A stretch of DNA of 61,600 bases from positions 1 to 61,600 of the IMG/VR virus record IMGVR_UViG_3300025168_000088. One strand, written 5' to 3'. Below the pieces are notes generated by a model that did no database searches, was not told the origin of the DNA, and saw only the letters and a program-made list of their open reading frames with translations. Positions 9,052 through 18,380 of the stretch are shown here, piece after piece. Source of the DNA: a virus. Made by a program: the position numbers and the translations under genes. How positions within the stretch are numbered: the stretch's first letter is position 1; each line of letters begins with the position of its first letter.

Positions 9052-9614
9052 GCGTATGCCTCCTCTAATGCTCTTTTGATACGGGCCTCAATTTTAGGAG
9101 CGGCTCTATCACGAGTCTTACTCAACCAGTCCATAGGCTCAAATCCTTCGTGAACCATATTACCTGTTGTCTTAGCGTTGATGAATCCTCCACCAATAGC
9201 ACCCCAAGATGTTGAGTTCTTAATAGTCTTGAATGTAAATCCATACTCAAAAGGTCGCACTCCGTATTCAAGGATAGCGGCTAATTTACCACCACGAGTT
9301 CCTTCAACACCACCGTTGTCTATTGGGTCGGAACCAAAGCGAACTTCGGCTTCGTTATTTGCATTATTACCTACTTCTACTATGAGTGAGTCGGCAACTA
9401 TGCCAGCCATAGCCCTCAACTTCGGACCTGCATCACGGATTAACTCGCTTTGCGTTTGACTTACTTCTTCTCGTAGGACTTCTTTAATCGCTCTCGCCAT
9501 AATCTCGCCTGATGTTTTTTCCATTCTCTTCGACATCGAATTAAATGGGGCATCGGACATTTTAAAATGAACGGATGCAAAGTCCGTTGTCATGTCAATG
9601 TTAAGACCGACCAT
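9048..9614 (-). CDS. HK97 gp10-like neck / minor tail protein
   Basis: A 188-aa protein in the position of HK97 gp10 (between connector and terminator). An N-terminal helix with many Glu/Lys residues is followed by the family-like pattern of a Gly-rich stretch, LAAILEYGVRPFEYG and a C-terminal basic helix. Likely a head-tail joining protein. It overlaps the downstream gene by 4 nt (ATGA). Confidence 0.65.
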   Translation of the reverse strand: MVGLNIDMTTDFASVHFKMSDAPFNSMSKRMEKTSGEIMARAIKEVLREEVSQTQSELIRDAGPKLRAMAGIVADSLIVEVGNNANNEAEVRFGSDPIDNGGVEGTRGGKLAAILEYGVRPFEYGFTFKTIKNSTSWGAIGGGFINAKTTGNMVHEGFEPMDWLSKTRDRAAPKIEARIKRALEEAYA

Positions 9615-9615
9615 A

Positions 9616-9951
9616 TCAAGACACCGTTCCTAAGTGTGCAAGCCGTAGGAGTTCCCCAACCCCTCGCATTCTTAGGATGTTGGACCGAACAGGGTCAGCA
9701 CCGGCTTGATGAAATGCTGATTCATCTTCAAGATAAATAGATGCGGATAGGTCAGCGCATATCTCTTTGAGGACTGCGGCCATGTTACCAGTAGCACCAG
9801 TTGGTGCGGCTCTACCGTAGTCACGAAACTCTTGGTCTATTTGAATAGTGGCTCGACTCACTGCGCTTGTAATGCGAGTAGCCGCTCTTGCTTTCTGTGC
9901 TGAGTCAAGTCCGAGGCGGATTGCTACATCAGTGTTGGTGCAGTATGTCAT
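9616..9951 (-). CDS. head-tail connector (adaptor-like)
   Basis: A 111-aa mostly helical protein beginning MTYCTNTDVAIRLGL, the pattern of phage gp6/gp15-type adaptors (an initial helix placing a Cys/Thr turn, then helices with Ala and Arg). It lies between the small membrane genes and the gp10-like gene. Expected to form a ring below the portal. Its start overlaps the upstream stop by one base (TAATG). Confidence 0.6.
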   Translation of the reverse strand: MTYCTNTDVAIRLGLDSAQKARAATRITSAVSRATIQIDQEFRDYGRAAPTGATGNMAAVLKEICADLSASIYLEDESAFHQAGADPVRSNILRMRGVGELLRLAHLGTVS

Positions 9952-10109
9952 TACATGACCCCCTGCACATCAACACCAAAGGAAGCGAACAGGGCGATAG
10001 CGGCGTATTTAATGTATTTAGCCATAGTCGATAACTCAAGAACTGCTTGTTCAAGTAGACGAACTCGGTCGTCTAATTCATCGAGTCTGTCATCTTCACT
10101 CCTTGACAT
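9951..10109 (-). CDS. small coiled-coil / membrane protein
   Basis: A 52-aa frame with ATG at 10109 that overlaps the genes on both sides (14 nt upstream, 1 nt downstream). The N-terminal ~28 residues are acidic and heptad-like (DRLDELDDRVRLLEQAVLEL). A short hydrophobic helix follows (YAAIALFASFGV). This resembles small phage proteins near lysis or neck genes, but function is unknown. Confidence 0.5.
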   Translation of the reverse strand: MSRSEDDRLDELDDRVRLLEQAVLELSTMAKYIKYAAIALFASFGVDVQGVM

Positions 10110-10407
10110 CTTCAATCACCTTCTTTGCTTCTTCGAGTCGGGAGATAAGGTCAGCCTTTGTCCCATCAACTGCGAGGCCGTTGTCGTTGGCAAGCGCAAT
10201 CAACTCAGCCTTTTTCATTTTCTTAATGGAGGATAGCGAAGGTAAATCTTCGACAATATCTTTCAGGTCTTCGGCCAAGTCAAGAACTTCGTCAAGAGTA
10301 ATCTTTCCGTCAGCCATCAATTTTTTGTATGCTTTGTAGCCAGCCAGTCCAAGACCGACGGCGATAGCGGCAATTAGTATAATCATTTCAATGTCCATGT
10401 ATCTCAT
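10096..10407 (-). CDS. membrane-anchored SAP-domain protein
   Basis: A 103-aa protein. Residues ~7-26 are a transmembrane helix (MIILIAAIAVGLGLAGY). Residues ~64-95 look like a SAP/HeH helix-extended-loop-helix DNA-binding motif (KKAELIALANDNG, then TKADLISRLEE). Such motifs occur in phage head-joining proteins. A membrane anchor together with a DNA-binding motif suggests attachment of DNA or capsid to the membrane, but this is inference. The start overlaps the upstream stop as ATGA. Confidence 0.6.
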   Translation of the reverse strand: MRYMDIEMIILIAAIAVGLGLAGYKAYKKLMADGKITLDEVLDLAEDLKDIVEDLPSLSSIKKMKKAELIALANDNGLAVDGTKADLISRLEEAKKVIEDVKE

Positions 10408-10574
10408 TCCTTATATTCAATTTGCTTCACAGCGGATGTCGGGATGAACGAAAACGGCTTGGATTCGCCTACCCTATATACTGCGTAGCCGTGGTCCGTC
10501 TTTTCAATGTTCACATTTGTATAACATCTTTCGGGCGGGATATAGATTATTTTTCCTTTTCTTTTATCGTTCAT
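10404..10574 (-). CDS. small hypothetical protein
   Basis: A 56-aa frame from ATG 10574, with its stop overlapping the SAP-protein start (ATGA). The sequence is basic and beta-prone (KGKIIYIPPER, then TDHGYAVYRVGESKPF), without membrane or cysteine features. Tight coupling on its downstream side and two bases of spacing upstream support a real gene. Function unknown. Confidence 0.5.
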   Translation of the reverse strand: MNDKRKGKIIYIPPERCYTNVNIEKTDHGYAVYRVGESKPFSFIPTSAVKQIEYKE

Positions 10575-10576
10575 AT

Positions 10577-10750
10577 TTAACTCTCCAAGAATGCTTTGAT
10601 TTCATCGGAACTCCATGCTGGTAATCCGACAGGCCAATTTGAGCCTAAATGGTATTGCCCCCTAAAGTAATTGAAGCAGGTATCGTCATCCATAAACGAC
10701 CAATCTTCATCGGGGAATCTTGTTTCTAATTTTTCTTTTATTGTTGTCAT
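10577..10750 (-). CDS. small acidic hypothetical protein
   Basis: A 57-aa frame with ATG at 10750 that overlaps the stop of the fibre gene (TGATGA). It is acidic and rich in Trp/Phe (FPDEDWSFMDDDTCFNYF). It may be a small chaperone for the fibre encoded just upstream, a common arrangement, but no family was recognised. Confidence 0.5.
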   Translation of the reverse strand: MTTIKEKLETRFPDEDWSFMDDDTCFNYFRGQYHLGSNWPVGLPAWSSDEIKAFLES

Positions 10751-13527
10751 CAAGCATCACCTAATCTAATTACTTTTACTGATGTTCGGTAGTCGTTATA
10801 TGAGGCGAGGTAATACCCACACCCATTAAGATAAGCGGAAAAATAAATGTTCACTGCCGAACCGCCGGTTCTAATTTTTGCTGTTGTTTGGTGATTGTAT
10901 TTTACCTGCACACCATTTATTCTAAATACTTCTCTCGTAGTAGCATAGCGTCTATCCCCACTATTGTTTGTTGATATTTCAACAAAAGAATCAATGTTGG
11001 CGGCACCTGTTCCGTGTCCGAAAATATCAGTCGAAAACCATACATCGTAAATACCATTAGCGGCTAAAGTAAGGTAGCCATCGGAGTGTAATACAATACT
11101 TGTATGGTCGCTTGATGTAGTCGCTTGAGTCCAATAATTCGTATCGGCTAAATCCGCAACCCATCTTGTGTTGCTGTTAAAGTCATTGCTTGAGGATGTT
11201 GAGGGGTTGTGATTAACCATACGCCACTCTCCGAACTCCAATGCGCTACCTCCACCACTCATAGCGGCCCAAGTTAAACCACCGGTCGCTCCACTTTGCG
11301 CTGTGAGTGCGTAGCCGTTGGTGGGACTGTTTGATACCTTGAGGTTTGCCTCATCTACTACATCGTCAGCAATAGTTAAAGCGGTTGCCCCTGTAACTTC
11401 GCCACTGTGTGTAGCGTTGGTAACTTTTGCTGTGTTGGCGGCAACATCTGTTGCTATGTCTATACCATCAACTGTGCCTCCTACTGCTATGCTACCTGCT
11501 ACGGTTATGTCGGTTGAGCCATTGGCAACAGTAATTGCTGTTGTTCCACCAGAAGCACTTGTTCCTGTTCCGAGATACAACCCGTCGTTGTAGGCGAATA
11601 CTTGACCCCCACCATCAACCAAAATTGGTTTGCTAAAATAAAATTGGTCGGCATCTGTATAAATATGAGCATACGCACCGGAGTTGCGGCCAATTTGGAT
11701 ATTGCCTCTATTAGTCTGTATTTGAAACATATTGCTTGAGCCACCCGACTCACCGATGCGAACTTTGTCGTCGGTGGCAGGGTCGGCGGGTATAGCGTTA
11801 AGGGTGATTGTCGTTGCCTCAATCTCGCCGGTCATCGTTCCTCCGGCTTTTGGTAAAGCACCATCAACTTTAGCGAGCGTTGCGTTGGCTAATTTGTCGT
11901 CATTAACTGAGTCATTAGCAATAGTAGCGGCCACTGAACCGGAGCCACTGGCGGTTACATCTCCTGTAAGAGCAGTAATTCCACTACCGCCACCACCACC
12001 TACTTCGCTTGACCCAAAGTATAATTTGTTTGAGTCGCCACTGTTCACCCATATTGTTTTTGCTGGATTAGCGGATGATGGATTAGCACCAACAGCGGTG
12101 AACTCCATACCTGTCGGGTCAATAAGACCGGTAACAGTTAATTTACCATCAACAAGTAGTGTCGATGTAGCGGAGGTCCATAGCAGTTTTTCGTTGGAGG
12201 TGAATGTGCCTCCGGCGTTTGATAGTTGCACCCTACCCACTGGGCCATCGGAGGGAGTAATCGGGAATGTATCGGACATAAGTGAGACATATACTCCGTC
12301 GGATAATTGAGAGAAGTTCCATGACCCTTTGATGACTGGCCTACGGACAGAACAAATAGTGCTTGTTGCCCCACTACCTGCTGTGATGTGGCCCTTGAGA
12401 ACTGCGTCAGCCTCTACTGTGAGACTGTTGACTGATAGAGTGCGATTGTTTGGTATCAAGGCTTTGAACCCTGCCGTAGCGGGGGTGCGTAGAATAAGAT
12501 TGTAGAACCTACAAACGAATGGTGCTGTGCCGAATGTAGTATCTCCTGTGACGGGGATAGTCCAGTCGGTAGCATTCATAGTAAATGCAAAGGTAGAAAA
12601 TCCAGCATCAAATGTAGTTCCCCCAATAGCAAAGGTAGATGTGTTTAGAATCTCAAACACTTTAGTTGCGTTTAGAGTAGAGGTTTCTGTTGCACTACCC
12701 ATTTGAAATGTAGATGCCGAGCCTATATTCATAGAGTAGAATGTAGCCGCACCATGAGTGGTAGAGGTAGGTATGCAGTATTCTGGATTAAAGTAGGATG
12801 TTCCGGCTGTTGTCATATTAGGGTATGGTCCATCATCGAACTTCATAGCACCTGTTCCGTTTGCCGAAGTATTGAATGTGTATGTAAGAATGTCTTGGTT
12901 TTCAATAACAGCGTTTTCACCGTTAAGAACATAGCGATTACCAGTGCCCGAAGGATAGCCGCCGCTTAGAGTAATGGTTTTATTTGAACCAGTAGAGTTT
13001 CTCATTGTTGTATCAAGTGTGAACTTACCAGTAGTTATATTTTCATTCATGGCTAATTTAATAGTGGCGAGAACTGTGACCGATTGCCCCGCTGATTCAC
13101 TTTGCAGGGTTGATTGAGTAGTAGTAATTGTATTAGATGAAATAGCGGCAATATCAAAAGTTCCGTTGTTGGCGGCAGTGCTCGCTCCCGATACTACAAT
13201 TTGCATACCAACTCTAAAACCTAAGTCGGCCCAGTTGGTATTAGCATGTGTTATAGTTTGCCCTGCTGTAAATGAAATAAGAGTAGATGTAGTAGTGGCG
13301 GTGTTATACCCACTGTATGTAGTAAATGCCCCAAGAGTAAGTGCTAAATCCCACAGACAGGTGGCATTACCTTTGTCAGCCGTTAATGTGTCGGGATGAC
13401 CTATATGCACATTGTCACTTGAAGAAGGTATGCCGGCTGAACCCGACCCATTAGCCGCTGTGTTCCAAGCCGAAGCAGTATTGGCACTTGTAGAGCCACC
13501 ATTTTGAACCCAGTATCTATCAGCCAT
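10750..13527 (-). CDS. tail or neck fibre / adhesin
   Basis: A 925-aa protein rich in Ser, Thr, Gly and Ala with few charged residues. A Gly-rich hinge (GGGGSG) near residue 510 separates a beta-helix-like N-terminal half from a repeat region of phage-fibre type (LTGDVTASGSGSVAATIAN, then DKLANATLAKVDGALPK and GGTMTGEI). The C-terminal ~130 residues form a separate beta-rich domain that could bind a receptor. It lies among head-tail connector genes rather than after the hub, so it could be a collar fibre. Confidence 0.7.
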   Translation of the reverse strand: MADRYWVQNGGSTSANTASAWNTAANGSGSAGIPSSSDNVHIGHPDTLTADKGNATCLWDLALTLGAFTTYSGYNTATTTSTLISFTAGQTITHANTNWADLGFRVGMQIVVSGASTAANNGTFDIAAISSNTITTTQSTLQSESAGQSVTVLATIKLAMNENITTGKFTLDTTMRNSTGSNKTITLSGGYPSGTGNRYVLNGENAVIENQDILTYTFNTSANGTGAMKFDDGPYPNMTTAGTSYFNPEYCIPTSTTHGAATFYSMNIGSASTFQMGSATETSTLNATKVFEILNTSTFAIGGTTFDAGFSTFAFTMNATDWTIPVTGDTTFGTAPFVCRFYNLILRTPATAGFKALIPNNRTLSVNSLTVEADAVLKGHITAGSGATSTICSVRRPVIKGSWNFSQLSDGVYVSLMSDTFPITPSDGPVGRVQLSNAGGTFTSNEKLLWTSATSTLLVDGKLTVTGLIDPTGMEFTAVGANPSSANPAKTIWVNSGDSNKLYFGSSEVGGGGGSGITALTGDVTASGSGSVAATIANDSVNDDKLANATLAKVDGALPKAGGTMTGEIEATTITLNAIPADPATDDKVRIGESGGSSNMFQIQTNRGNIQIGRNSGAYAHIYTDADQFYFSKPILVDGGGQVFAYNDGLYLGTGTSASGGTTAITVANGSTDITVAGSIAVGGTVDGIDIATDVAANTAKVTNATHSGEVTGATALTIADDVVDEANLKVSNSPTNGYALTAQSGATGGLTWAAMSGGGSALEFGEWRMVNHNPSTSSSNDFNSNTRWVADLADTNYWTQATTSSDHTSIVLHSDGYLTLAANGIYDVWFSTDIFGHGTGAANIDSFVEISTNNSGDRRYATTREVFRINGVQVKYNHQTTAKIRTGGSAVNIYFSAYLNGCGYYLASYNDYRTSVKVIRLGDA

Positions 13528-13536
13528 TTAATCAAC

Positions 13537-13923
13537 TCATACAAGGCGGGTCTTTGAATTACCAGTAGCAAAGGTTGCAGTTCCTAAGTCAGTAATCAAA
13601 GCCAGTGCCTCGTCAGCCCTTTGCTGAAAAGTCAATATCTGTTGTTGAAAACGCCTGTCATATACCCTTTGCTGGTCTTCACTATAATATGACGGGACAG
13701 TATCTATGAGTATGTTAAGGCAGTCAAGAGCGACCAACATTTTGATTGCTCCTTCTTTGAGGTCAGTGCTTGGTGCTTGACTCGCTCCGACTCCGTATGA
13801 AGTTCCACGAGCGACTTTATTTACCTCGTTGGTCCGAATTGAAATCATCTCGGTTATGGTGCCCTCATTCAAACCTCTCGGTCTGTTTAGGACATCTCGA
13901 ATGTTGTCACTCGTCACTGCCAT
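13537..13923 (-). CDS. head-tail connector-like protein
   Basis: A 128-aa helical protein directly downstream of the capsid genes. The layout (MAVTSDNIRDVLNRPRGL, then a helix with ITEMISIRTNEVNKVARG) resembles phage adaptor proteins. It overlaps the upstream HeH-domain gene by 17 nt. Expected to attach to the portal. Confidence 0.5.
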   Translation of the reverse strand: MAVTSDNIRDVLNRPRGLNEGTITEMISIRTNEVNKVARGTSYGVGASQAPSTDLKEGAIKMLVALDCLNILIDTVPSYYSEDQQRVYDRRFQQQILTFQQRADEALALITDLGTATFATGNSKTRLV

Positions 13924-14263
13924 TATCTACACCTATTCCCCATCTGTCGTTAAAGTCTTTTGGAACATCAAGTAGAGTAGCACCTTTTGGTGCGTTAAGT
14001 TCTCTACCCATGATAAAGACCAAGCGGGTTTCGGCAATTAGTCGAGCAAATCTACTATTGGGAACCCAGTAAATGTTACCGAACTCAAGTAGATGGGCTG
14101 GATTATCCAGTCCCTTACGAGAAGGGGGGATAGCGAGTCTAAAGAGGTAGCCTTTGCCACCATCCCAAGTATCAAGTCGATGCTTTAATTCATCGAGACC
14201 TGCGCCTTTCGGCACTGGGATGTCTTTAGCCTTGAGTCTCTTTATGATTTGAGCCTTATTCAA
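13907..14263 (-). CDS. HeH/SAP-domain head protein
   Basis: A 118-aa protein. Residues 1-33 form a HeH/SAP-like motif (AQIIKRLKAKDIPVPKG, then LDELKHRLDTW), which in phages often begins small head-completion proteins. The rest is a compact alpha/beta region. It is next to the major capsid gene, so it is likely a virion component that touches packaged DNA. It is the second SAP-like motif in this operon (the other is at 10096-10407). Confidence 0.55.
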   Translation of the reverse strand: MNKAQIIKRLKAKDIPVPKGAGLDELKHRLDTWDGGKGYLFRLAIPPSRKGLDNPAHLLEFGNIYWVPNSRFARLIAETRLVFIMGRELNAPKGATLLDVPKDFNDRWGIGVDNGSDE

Positions 14264-14279
14264 GGAAAATCACCAGTAA

Positions 14280-15188
14280 TCAAACGACTCCAGTGATTTT
14301 AAAGATACGATTGTTCTTGCCGGAGGCGGCACCATCTTGCATCTCGTGAATCACTGAACCCATGTATGAGGTGAGAAGCCATGAGAAGCCGACACCTTCA
14401 ATTCGAGTAAGTTCTGTTTCGGTAAATCCGTCACCGTTGTATTGGAAAAACTCAGCAGTCTGTGCTCCACCAATCAAAAGGAGAGCGTCACTACCGATTG
14501 CTCCACCTGCACCGAAGTCACGGGTGTAGTAGACTGTCAAGTTAATCATGGTGTTCAAACGCTCTTGGAGAGATTGGAGAACATTCGTGTAAAGACGAGT
14601 GTTCAACATTTGAGCACGACATGATGCAGGGAGGATAAGAGCGAGTGGTTCGTTACCGGAAACACGAGCGTTCTCAAAGATTTTATCCATTCCAGTAAGA
14701 ATGTCGAGTTCTTCATCAGCACCACCAGCACCCCAAGCCGCAGTAGCGGCGGCAGTTTGACCTGCACCAGCATGCAACTTAGCGAGGATGTGGTTGTCAA
14801 TCAAATCGGCTCGTGCTTGCACGATTGCCATTTGTTGACGGTTCATGTTTTCCCATGTTTCGCCACGAAGTAGTGTGGAGTCAAGGAAAACACATCGGCC
14901 TTGTCCCTTTTCGAGTTTGACGGAGTAGTTTGCTGTTCCAATCTTGGTTGGGTCAACGACTGCGTTATCATCGAGAGGGTAGGTGAAGGTTCCTGTTGCA
15001 CCGCTATACCAAGTAAAGGTAAGCCACGGCACAGTTCGGACACCAACGACTTGAGTTCCGACAGCAATCGTAGTAGATTGAAGTTGGATAAAGTCACGGA
15101 GGGTTTGTTCAAGCACTGCGTCGCCCTTTCCAAAAGGTCCAGTAGCGGCACTTACATTCAATAGTTGTTCTAAGGATTCGTTAGCCAT
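14280..15188 (-). CDS. major capsid protein (HK97 fold)
   Basis: About 302 aa. The start at 15188 (MANESLEQ) follows an SD-like GGAAGTGA with 5-nt spacing; an ATG at 15203 would add five residues. It lies downstream of the protease/scaffold and decoration genes. Mid-protein features fit an HK97-type E-loop and P-domain helix (NMNRQQMAIVQARADLID), followed by A-domain strands (NEPLALILPASCRAQML). No long N-terminal delta domain is present, consistent with a separate scaffold in the upstream protease gene. Confidence 0.8.
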   Translation of the reverse strand: MANESLEQLLNVSAATGPFGKGDAVLEQTLRDFIQLQSTTIAVGTQVVGVRTVPWLTFTWYSGATGTFTYPLDDNAVVDPTKIGTANYSVKLEKGQGRCVFLDSTLLRGETWENMNRQQMAIVQARADLIDNHILAKLHAGAGQTAAATAAWGAGGADEELDILTGMDKIFENARVSGNEPLALILPASCRAQMLNTRLYTNVLQSLQERLNTMINLTVYYTRDFGAGGAIGSDALLLIGGAQTAEFFQYNGDGFTETELTRIEGVGFSWLLTSYMGSVIHEMQDGAASGKNNRIFKITGVV

Positions 15189-15230
15189 ATTATTCACTTC
15201 CATTTATTTTTATCATGCTTTCAGTCAGCC

Positions 15231-15656
15231 TCAAATGTGGGCACCTCGACAGAAGACAGGAATTAGGTCGCCAGCGGCAGGGGTAATGCCATCTTCACCG
15301 AAGTAATATCCGACGAAGGTAGCAGAGTTGGATGCTGTGGTGTGCACATGGCCGTCAGCCTCAGCAGTCTGTGAAACATACAATGCTTCTCCAGTTTTTA
15401 GAGCACCGCCACCAACGCACTTAATCATTTGCACGCCGGTAAGAGGTAGGATTGAAACAGTTCCGGTTCCAGCCGCTTCAAGGGTGCCATCGACACCACG
15501 GCTTGATTCATCAATTGTTACACCGATTGGTTTGTCTGTAACACTCGCAGTTATCATAATACCTGCGGCGTTGTATTTCACCAGCAAGCCCATGCTTGCG
15601 AATGTGTTCTGTATATCTTTTGCGTTGACGGGGGTTTGTCCACTGTATGCACTCAT
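15231..15656 (-). CDS. capsid decoration / cement protein (DUF2190-like)
   Basis: A 141-aa beta-rich protein between the protease and major capsid genes. The pattern of small strands with Gly (KPIGVTIDESSRG, then GALKTGEALYVSQ and GYYFGEDG) resembles DUF2190-type head-stabilising proteins. Expected to form trimers on the capsid surface. It starts with ATG after AAAGGTGATTT. Confidence 0.7.
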   Translation of the reverse strand: MSAYSGQTPVNAKDIQNTFASMGLLVKYNAAGIMITASVTDKPIGVTIDESSRGVDGTLEAAGTGTVSILPLTGVQMIKCVGGGALKTGEALYVSQTAEADGHVHTTASNSATFVGYYFGEDGITPAAGDLIPVFCRGAHI

Positions 15657-15671
15657 TTAAATCACCTTTAT

Positions 15672-17939
15672 TTATTGTAGTTCCTCGTATAACTTAGCCT
15701 TTTGCATATCGGCTCCAGCCATAACAGTATTGTAGGCGTTTGCCCAACTGTTGTAGCATCGTGCATAGAGGGATTCGGAGGATTCGACAACTTTACCGTT
15801 TAGGTAGTTGGCGACAACTGGTTCGGAGGATTCTTCGGAAGCCTCGACTGGTTCGGAGGTTGCTGGAGTTGCAGGTGTCATTTCAACAACTGCTTCTTCA
15901 ACTGGCGCAGGTCGGGAGGATTCCCAAGATGCGATAACGGAGTTCAATGTTTCTGTTGAGAAGTCGTCGTGACCTTTGAGGCCCATGTCGGATGCTTTCT
16001 TAACAAGAGCGAGTCTTGATTCCTCAGCACGAGCGAGGTCAGCGGCTTCGTATTCTGCAATTTTTGCTTCTCGCAAAACGAGTTCGGCTTGTAGTGCTTC
16101 CATATCGGATGCGGTTGATTCAATTTGTTCATCGGTCATATTATTCACCTTCGAGTAATCAGTGCTACTTTCGGGTTGATACATAAAGGTTTCATTGGCA
16201 ATCACCTTTTCCGCTGTTTCTATGTTCGCTTCGGAATAAGCCGGCCTGTGAACAATGGCGAGATGGTCGAACTCAAAGTCATCAGCGAACCACATAGTAG
16301 GGCGACCGCCATCTTCGTCAGCCTCGACTATTTCACTTGGCACTCCAGTTCCGCCAATAGATACCCCGTATTGAGGGCGCATCCATAGACCGGATTCAAG
16401 AGAAGCAAATAGTTCTGTTCTGTGAACTTCGGCTACATATCGAACTTGGTAGCCTTTTTTAGTAGCGTGGTATGATGCTTCGGTGACAACGCCTACTGTG
16501 GCTTCGTCAACTCCGCCATCCATGTTTCGACGGAACCTACCCATCTCGGACTTAGGATGATTAAGTGTAACATCGGCACCTACCATTTCATCAGCGAGTC
16601 GCTGTGCGAGAGCAGGGCGAACTCCCCATGAGTTCTTGTTAATACCATCAGTAAATGCAATACCACTAATTCGCATAATGCTTTTGCCGGTGCTCGCTTC
16701 GATTCTTGTTTCGATGTTTTCAATTTCAATATCACAGGTTACTGCGATACGAATACATTCTCCGTCAACCATTTCTTGTCCAATAGGACATTCGGTGTCG
16801 CACTCGGAGGCATACTTCTTTTTCTTTTCATCGTCGTGGTATGCTTCGTGGCTTTCGTCATCATGTGCTTCGTCTTGGTCTTTGAACTTATGACCTTCAT
16901 GAGCCTTCATGCACTCAGCCTCGGAGTAACCCATCTTTTGACAGCGGGACATGTATTGGTCGTGTGTTTCGTCCGATGTTGGCTTAGGTTCAGCCGCCTC
17001 GACTGATTCGCCAGTGCATCCACAGCCACATCCGCCCATACTACTTTCGACTGTTTCGTTTGATATATCATCATTGGCTTCTACTTTATTTGTAGACCAT
17101 TGACGACACGACCAGTAGCCGGCTTTTGTTCTATCTTTTTTATTTGCACAGTCATGGCGGTCACGGAATGCCTTTCGACGCTTAGGGTCGTCACGCTTAA
17201 TCTCCATGTTGGGGTCGCCAAATCGAACAATAATAACTCGACCGGCTTTGTTTTGAACATACACTGCGAACTTCTTTGGACCACCCTTTGTTCGGAATGG
17301 TTTATTAAGCGTAACTTTGCGCCCTTGATATTCGGCGGCAATAATTGGCTCGCCCCAATCTTCATACTCTTCGTCAGCACGAGGGTGGGACTTGGGCAGT
17401 AGGTCGTTGTCTTGCTTGTAATTTGGGTTGGATGGTCTACCGTTTCGCAAAAGGTAAAGGAATGCTTTGACTCGTGCAAGACCCCAACCGTTTCTTGACA
17501 TGTTGGGAGCATGTGACCTACTGAAAGCACCAGCACCCCTACGAAAGACTGATTTAAGCATACCCATAGAGGCTTTGCTACCCTTGTCTTTCTTGTTATG
17601 TTCTGTCATTAACTTACGAATGCTGGCCTCAGTTGACTCGCTCATCTTGATTGAATCGTTAGGTTTGCTCGCTGAGTCTTTTTTGTTTTTCTTAGAGCCT
17701 TTACGACGCTCGCTTGGTTTAGCAGGGGTCTTTCGTGCGTCATCTTTATCGGGCTTACCATATTGTAAAGCCTCTACTGTCTCAAGTGATGCTGTCTTTT
17801 CCTTACCTTTGTCCTCAAAGTATGTATTGCATACTGCGGCTCTTTGAGCAGGGTTGCCAAACTCATCTACCATTTTACTGTCGCCCATGCACCGGTCCAT
17901 CCAGTCATCTTTACTTTCATTTGGTTTTGGTGTTGGCAT
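15672..17939 (-). CDS. prohead protease-scaffold polyprotein
   Basis: About 755 aa; the ATG at 17939 follows GAGGAGTGAT, so it is preferred over GTG at 17948. Residues ~1-40 hold a Cys/Trp motif often found in phage head proteins (WMDRCMGDSKM then QRAAVCNTYFE). A second region near 225-290 has the pattern FGDPNMEIKRDDP, RRKAFRDRHDC and YWSCRQW. Residues ~290-400 are Cys/His/Asp-rich. Residues ~400-580 look like a prohead protease (DVTLNHPK, later FDHLAIVHRPAYSEA). The C-terminal ~150 residues are Glu/Ala-rich coiled coil, a likely scaffold. Role: capsid assembly and maturation. Confidence 0.75.
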   Translation of the reverse strand: MPTPKPNESKDDWMDRCMGDSKMVDEFGNPAQRAAVCNTYFEDKGKEKTASLETVEALQYGKPDKDDARKTPAKPSERRKGSKKNKKDSASKPNDSIKMSESTEASIRKLMTEHNKKDKGSKASMGMLKSVFRRGAGAFSRSHAPNMSRNGWGLARVKAFLYLLRNGRPSNPNYKQDNDLLPKSHPRADEEYEDWGEPIIAAEYQGRKVTLNKPFRTKGGPKKFAVYVQNKAGRVIIVRFGDPNMEIKRDDPKRRKAFRDRHDCANKKDRTKAGYWSCRQWSTNKVEANDDISNETVESSMGGCGCGCTGESVEAAEPKPTSDETHDQYMSRCQKMGYSEAECMKAHEGHKFKDQDEAHDDESHEAYHDDEKKKKYASECDTECPIGQEMVDGECIRIAVTCDIEIENIETRIEASTGKSIMRISGIAFTDGINKNSWGVRPALAQRLADEMVGADVTLNHPKSEMGRFRRNMDGGVDEATVGVVTEASYHATKKGYQVRYVAEVHRTELFASLESGLWMRPQYGVSIGGTGVPSEIVEADEDGGRPTMWFADDFEFDHLAIVHRPAYSEANIETAEKVIANETFMYQPESSTDYSKVNNMTDEQIESTASDMEALQAELVLREAKIAEYEAADLARAEESRLALVKKASDMGLKGHDDFSTETLNSVIASWESSRPAPVEEAVVEMTPATPATSEPVEASEESSEPVVANYLNGKVVESSESLYARCYNSWANAYNTVMAGADMQKAKLYEELQ

Positions 17940-17944
17940 GATAA

Positions 17945-18379
17945 TCACTCCTCGCTCATCTTATGAACAGGTGTTAATTTTACAATGGTTTCTTTATGCT
18001 TCTCAACAATGTGAGAATGTTCTTGAGCGGCCATTAACATTTGTTGTTGGTGGATTTGCTCGGACTTTTCAAGTTCAATCATATGTTGCTTACGCAATCC
18101 ATCACGAATACGCTCGTGTTCCATTTCAACACCCATGTTGTCAATCTCAATTGTTTGTTCGGATTCCCACATACGAAGAACTGTTTGTAGGGCTGGTGCC
18201 GAAACACCACTGATGATTGCGATAAGTGCGATAAACCCGTCAAGGTTGGTGAGGACAACATCGGGATGAACAATACCCATGCCTACTACTGCGCCGGCGG
18301 CGAGAAGCCAAAGGTAAATTGCAGGTAGAACTGTTCGCTTAACCATACGGTCGTTAAAGGTATCTTTATTTTTCATCAT
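17945..18379 (-). CDS. two-helix membrane protein with coiled coil
   Basis: About 144 aa from ATG 18379, which has a strong SD (GGAGG) 8 nt upstream; a longer frame to 18436 would run into the portal gene. There are two predicted transmembrane helices (PAIYLWLLAAGAVVGMGI and LDGFIALIAIISGV), then a long charged helix rich in Glu, Gln and His. This architecture is holin-like or like a membrane-bound packaging or assembly factor. Overlap with the protease gene as GTGA or close spacing indicates co-translation. Confidence 0.6.
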   Translation of the reverse strand: MMKNKDTFNDRMVKRTVLPAIYLWLLAAGAVVGMGIVHPDVVLTNLDGFIALIAIISGVSAPALQTVLRMWESEQTIEIDNMGVEMEHERIRDGLRKQHMIELEKSEQIHQQQMLMAAQEHSHIVEKHKETIVKLTPVHKMSEE

Positions 18380-18380
18380 T

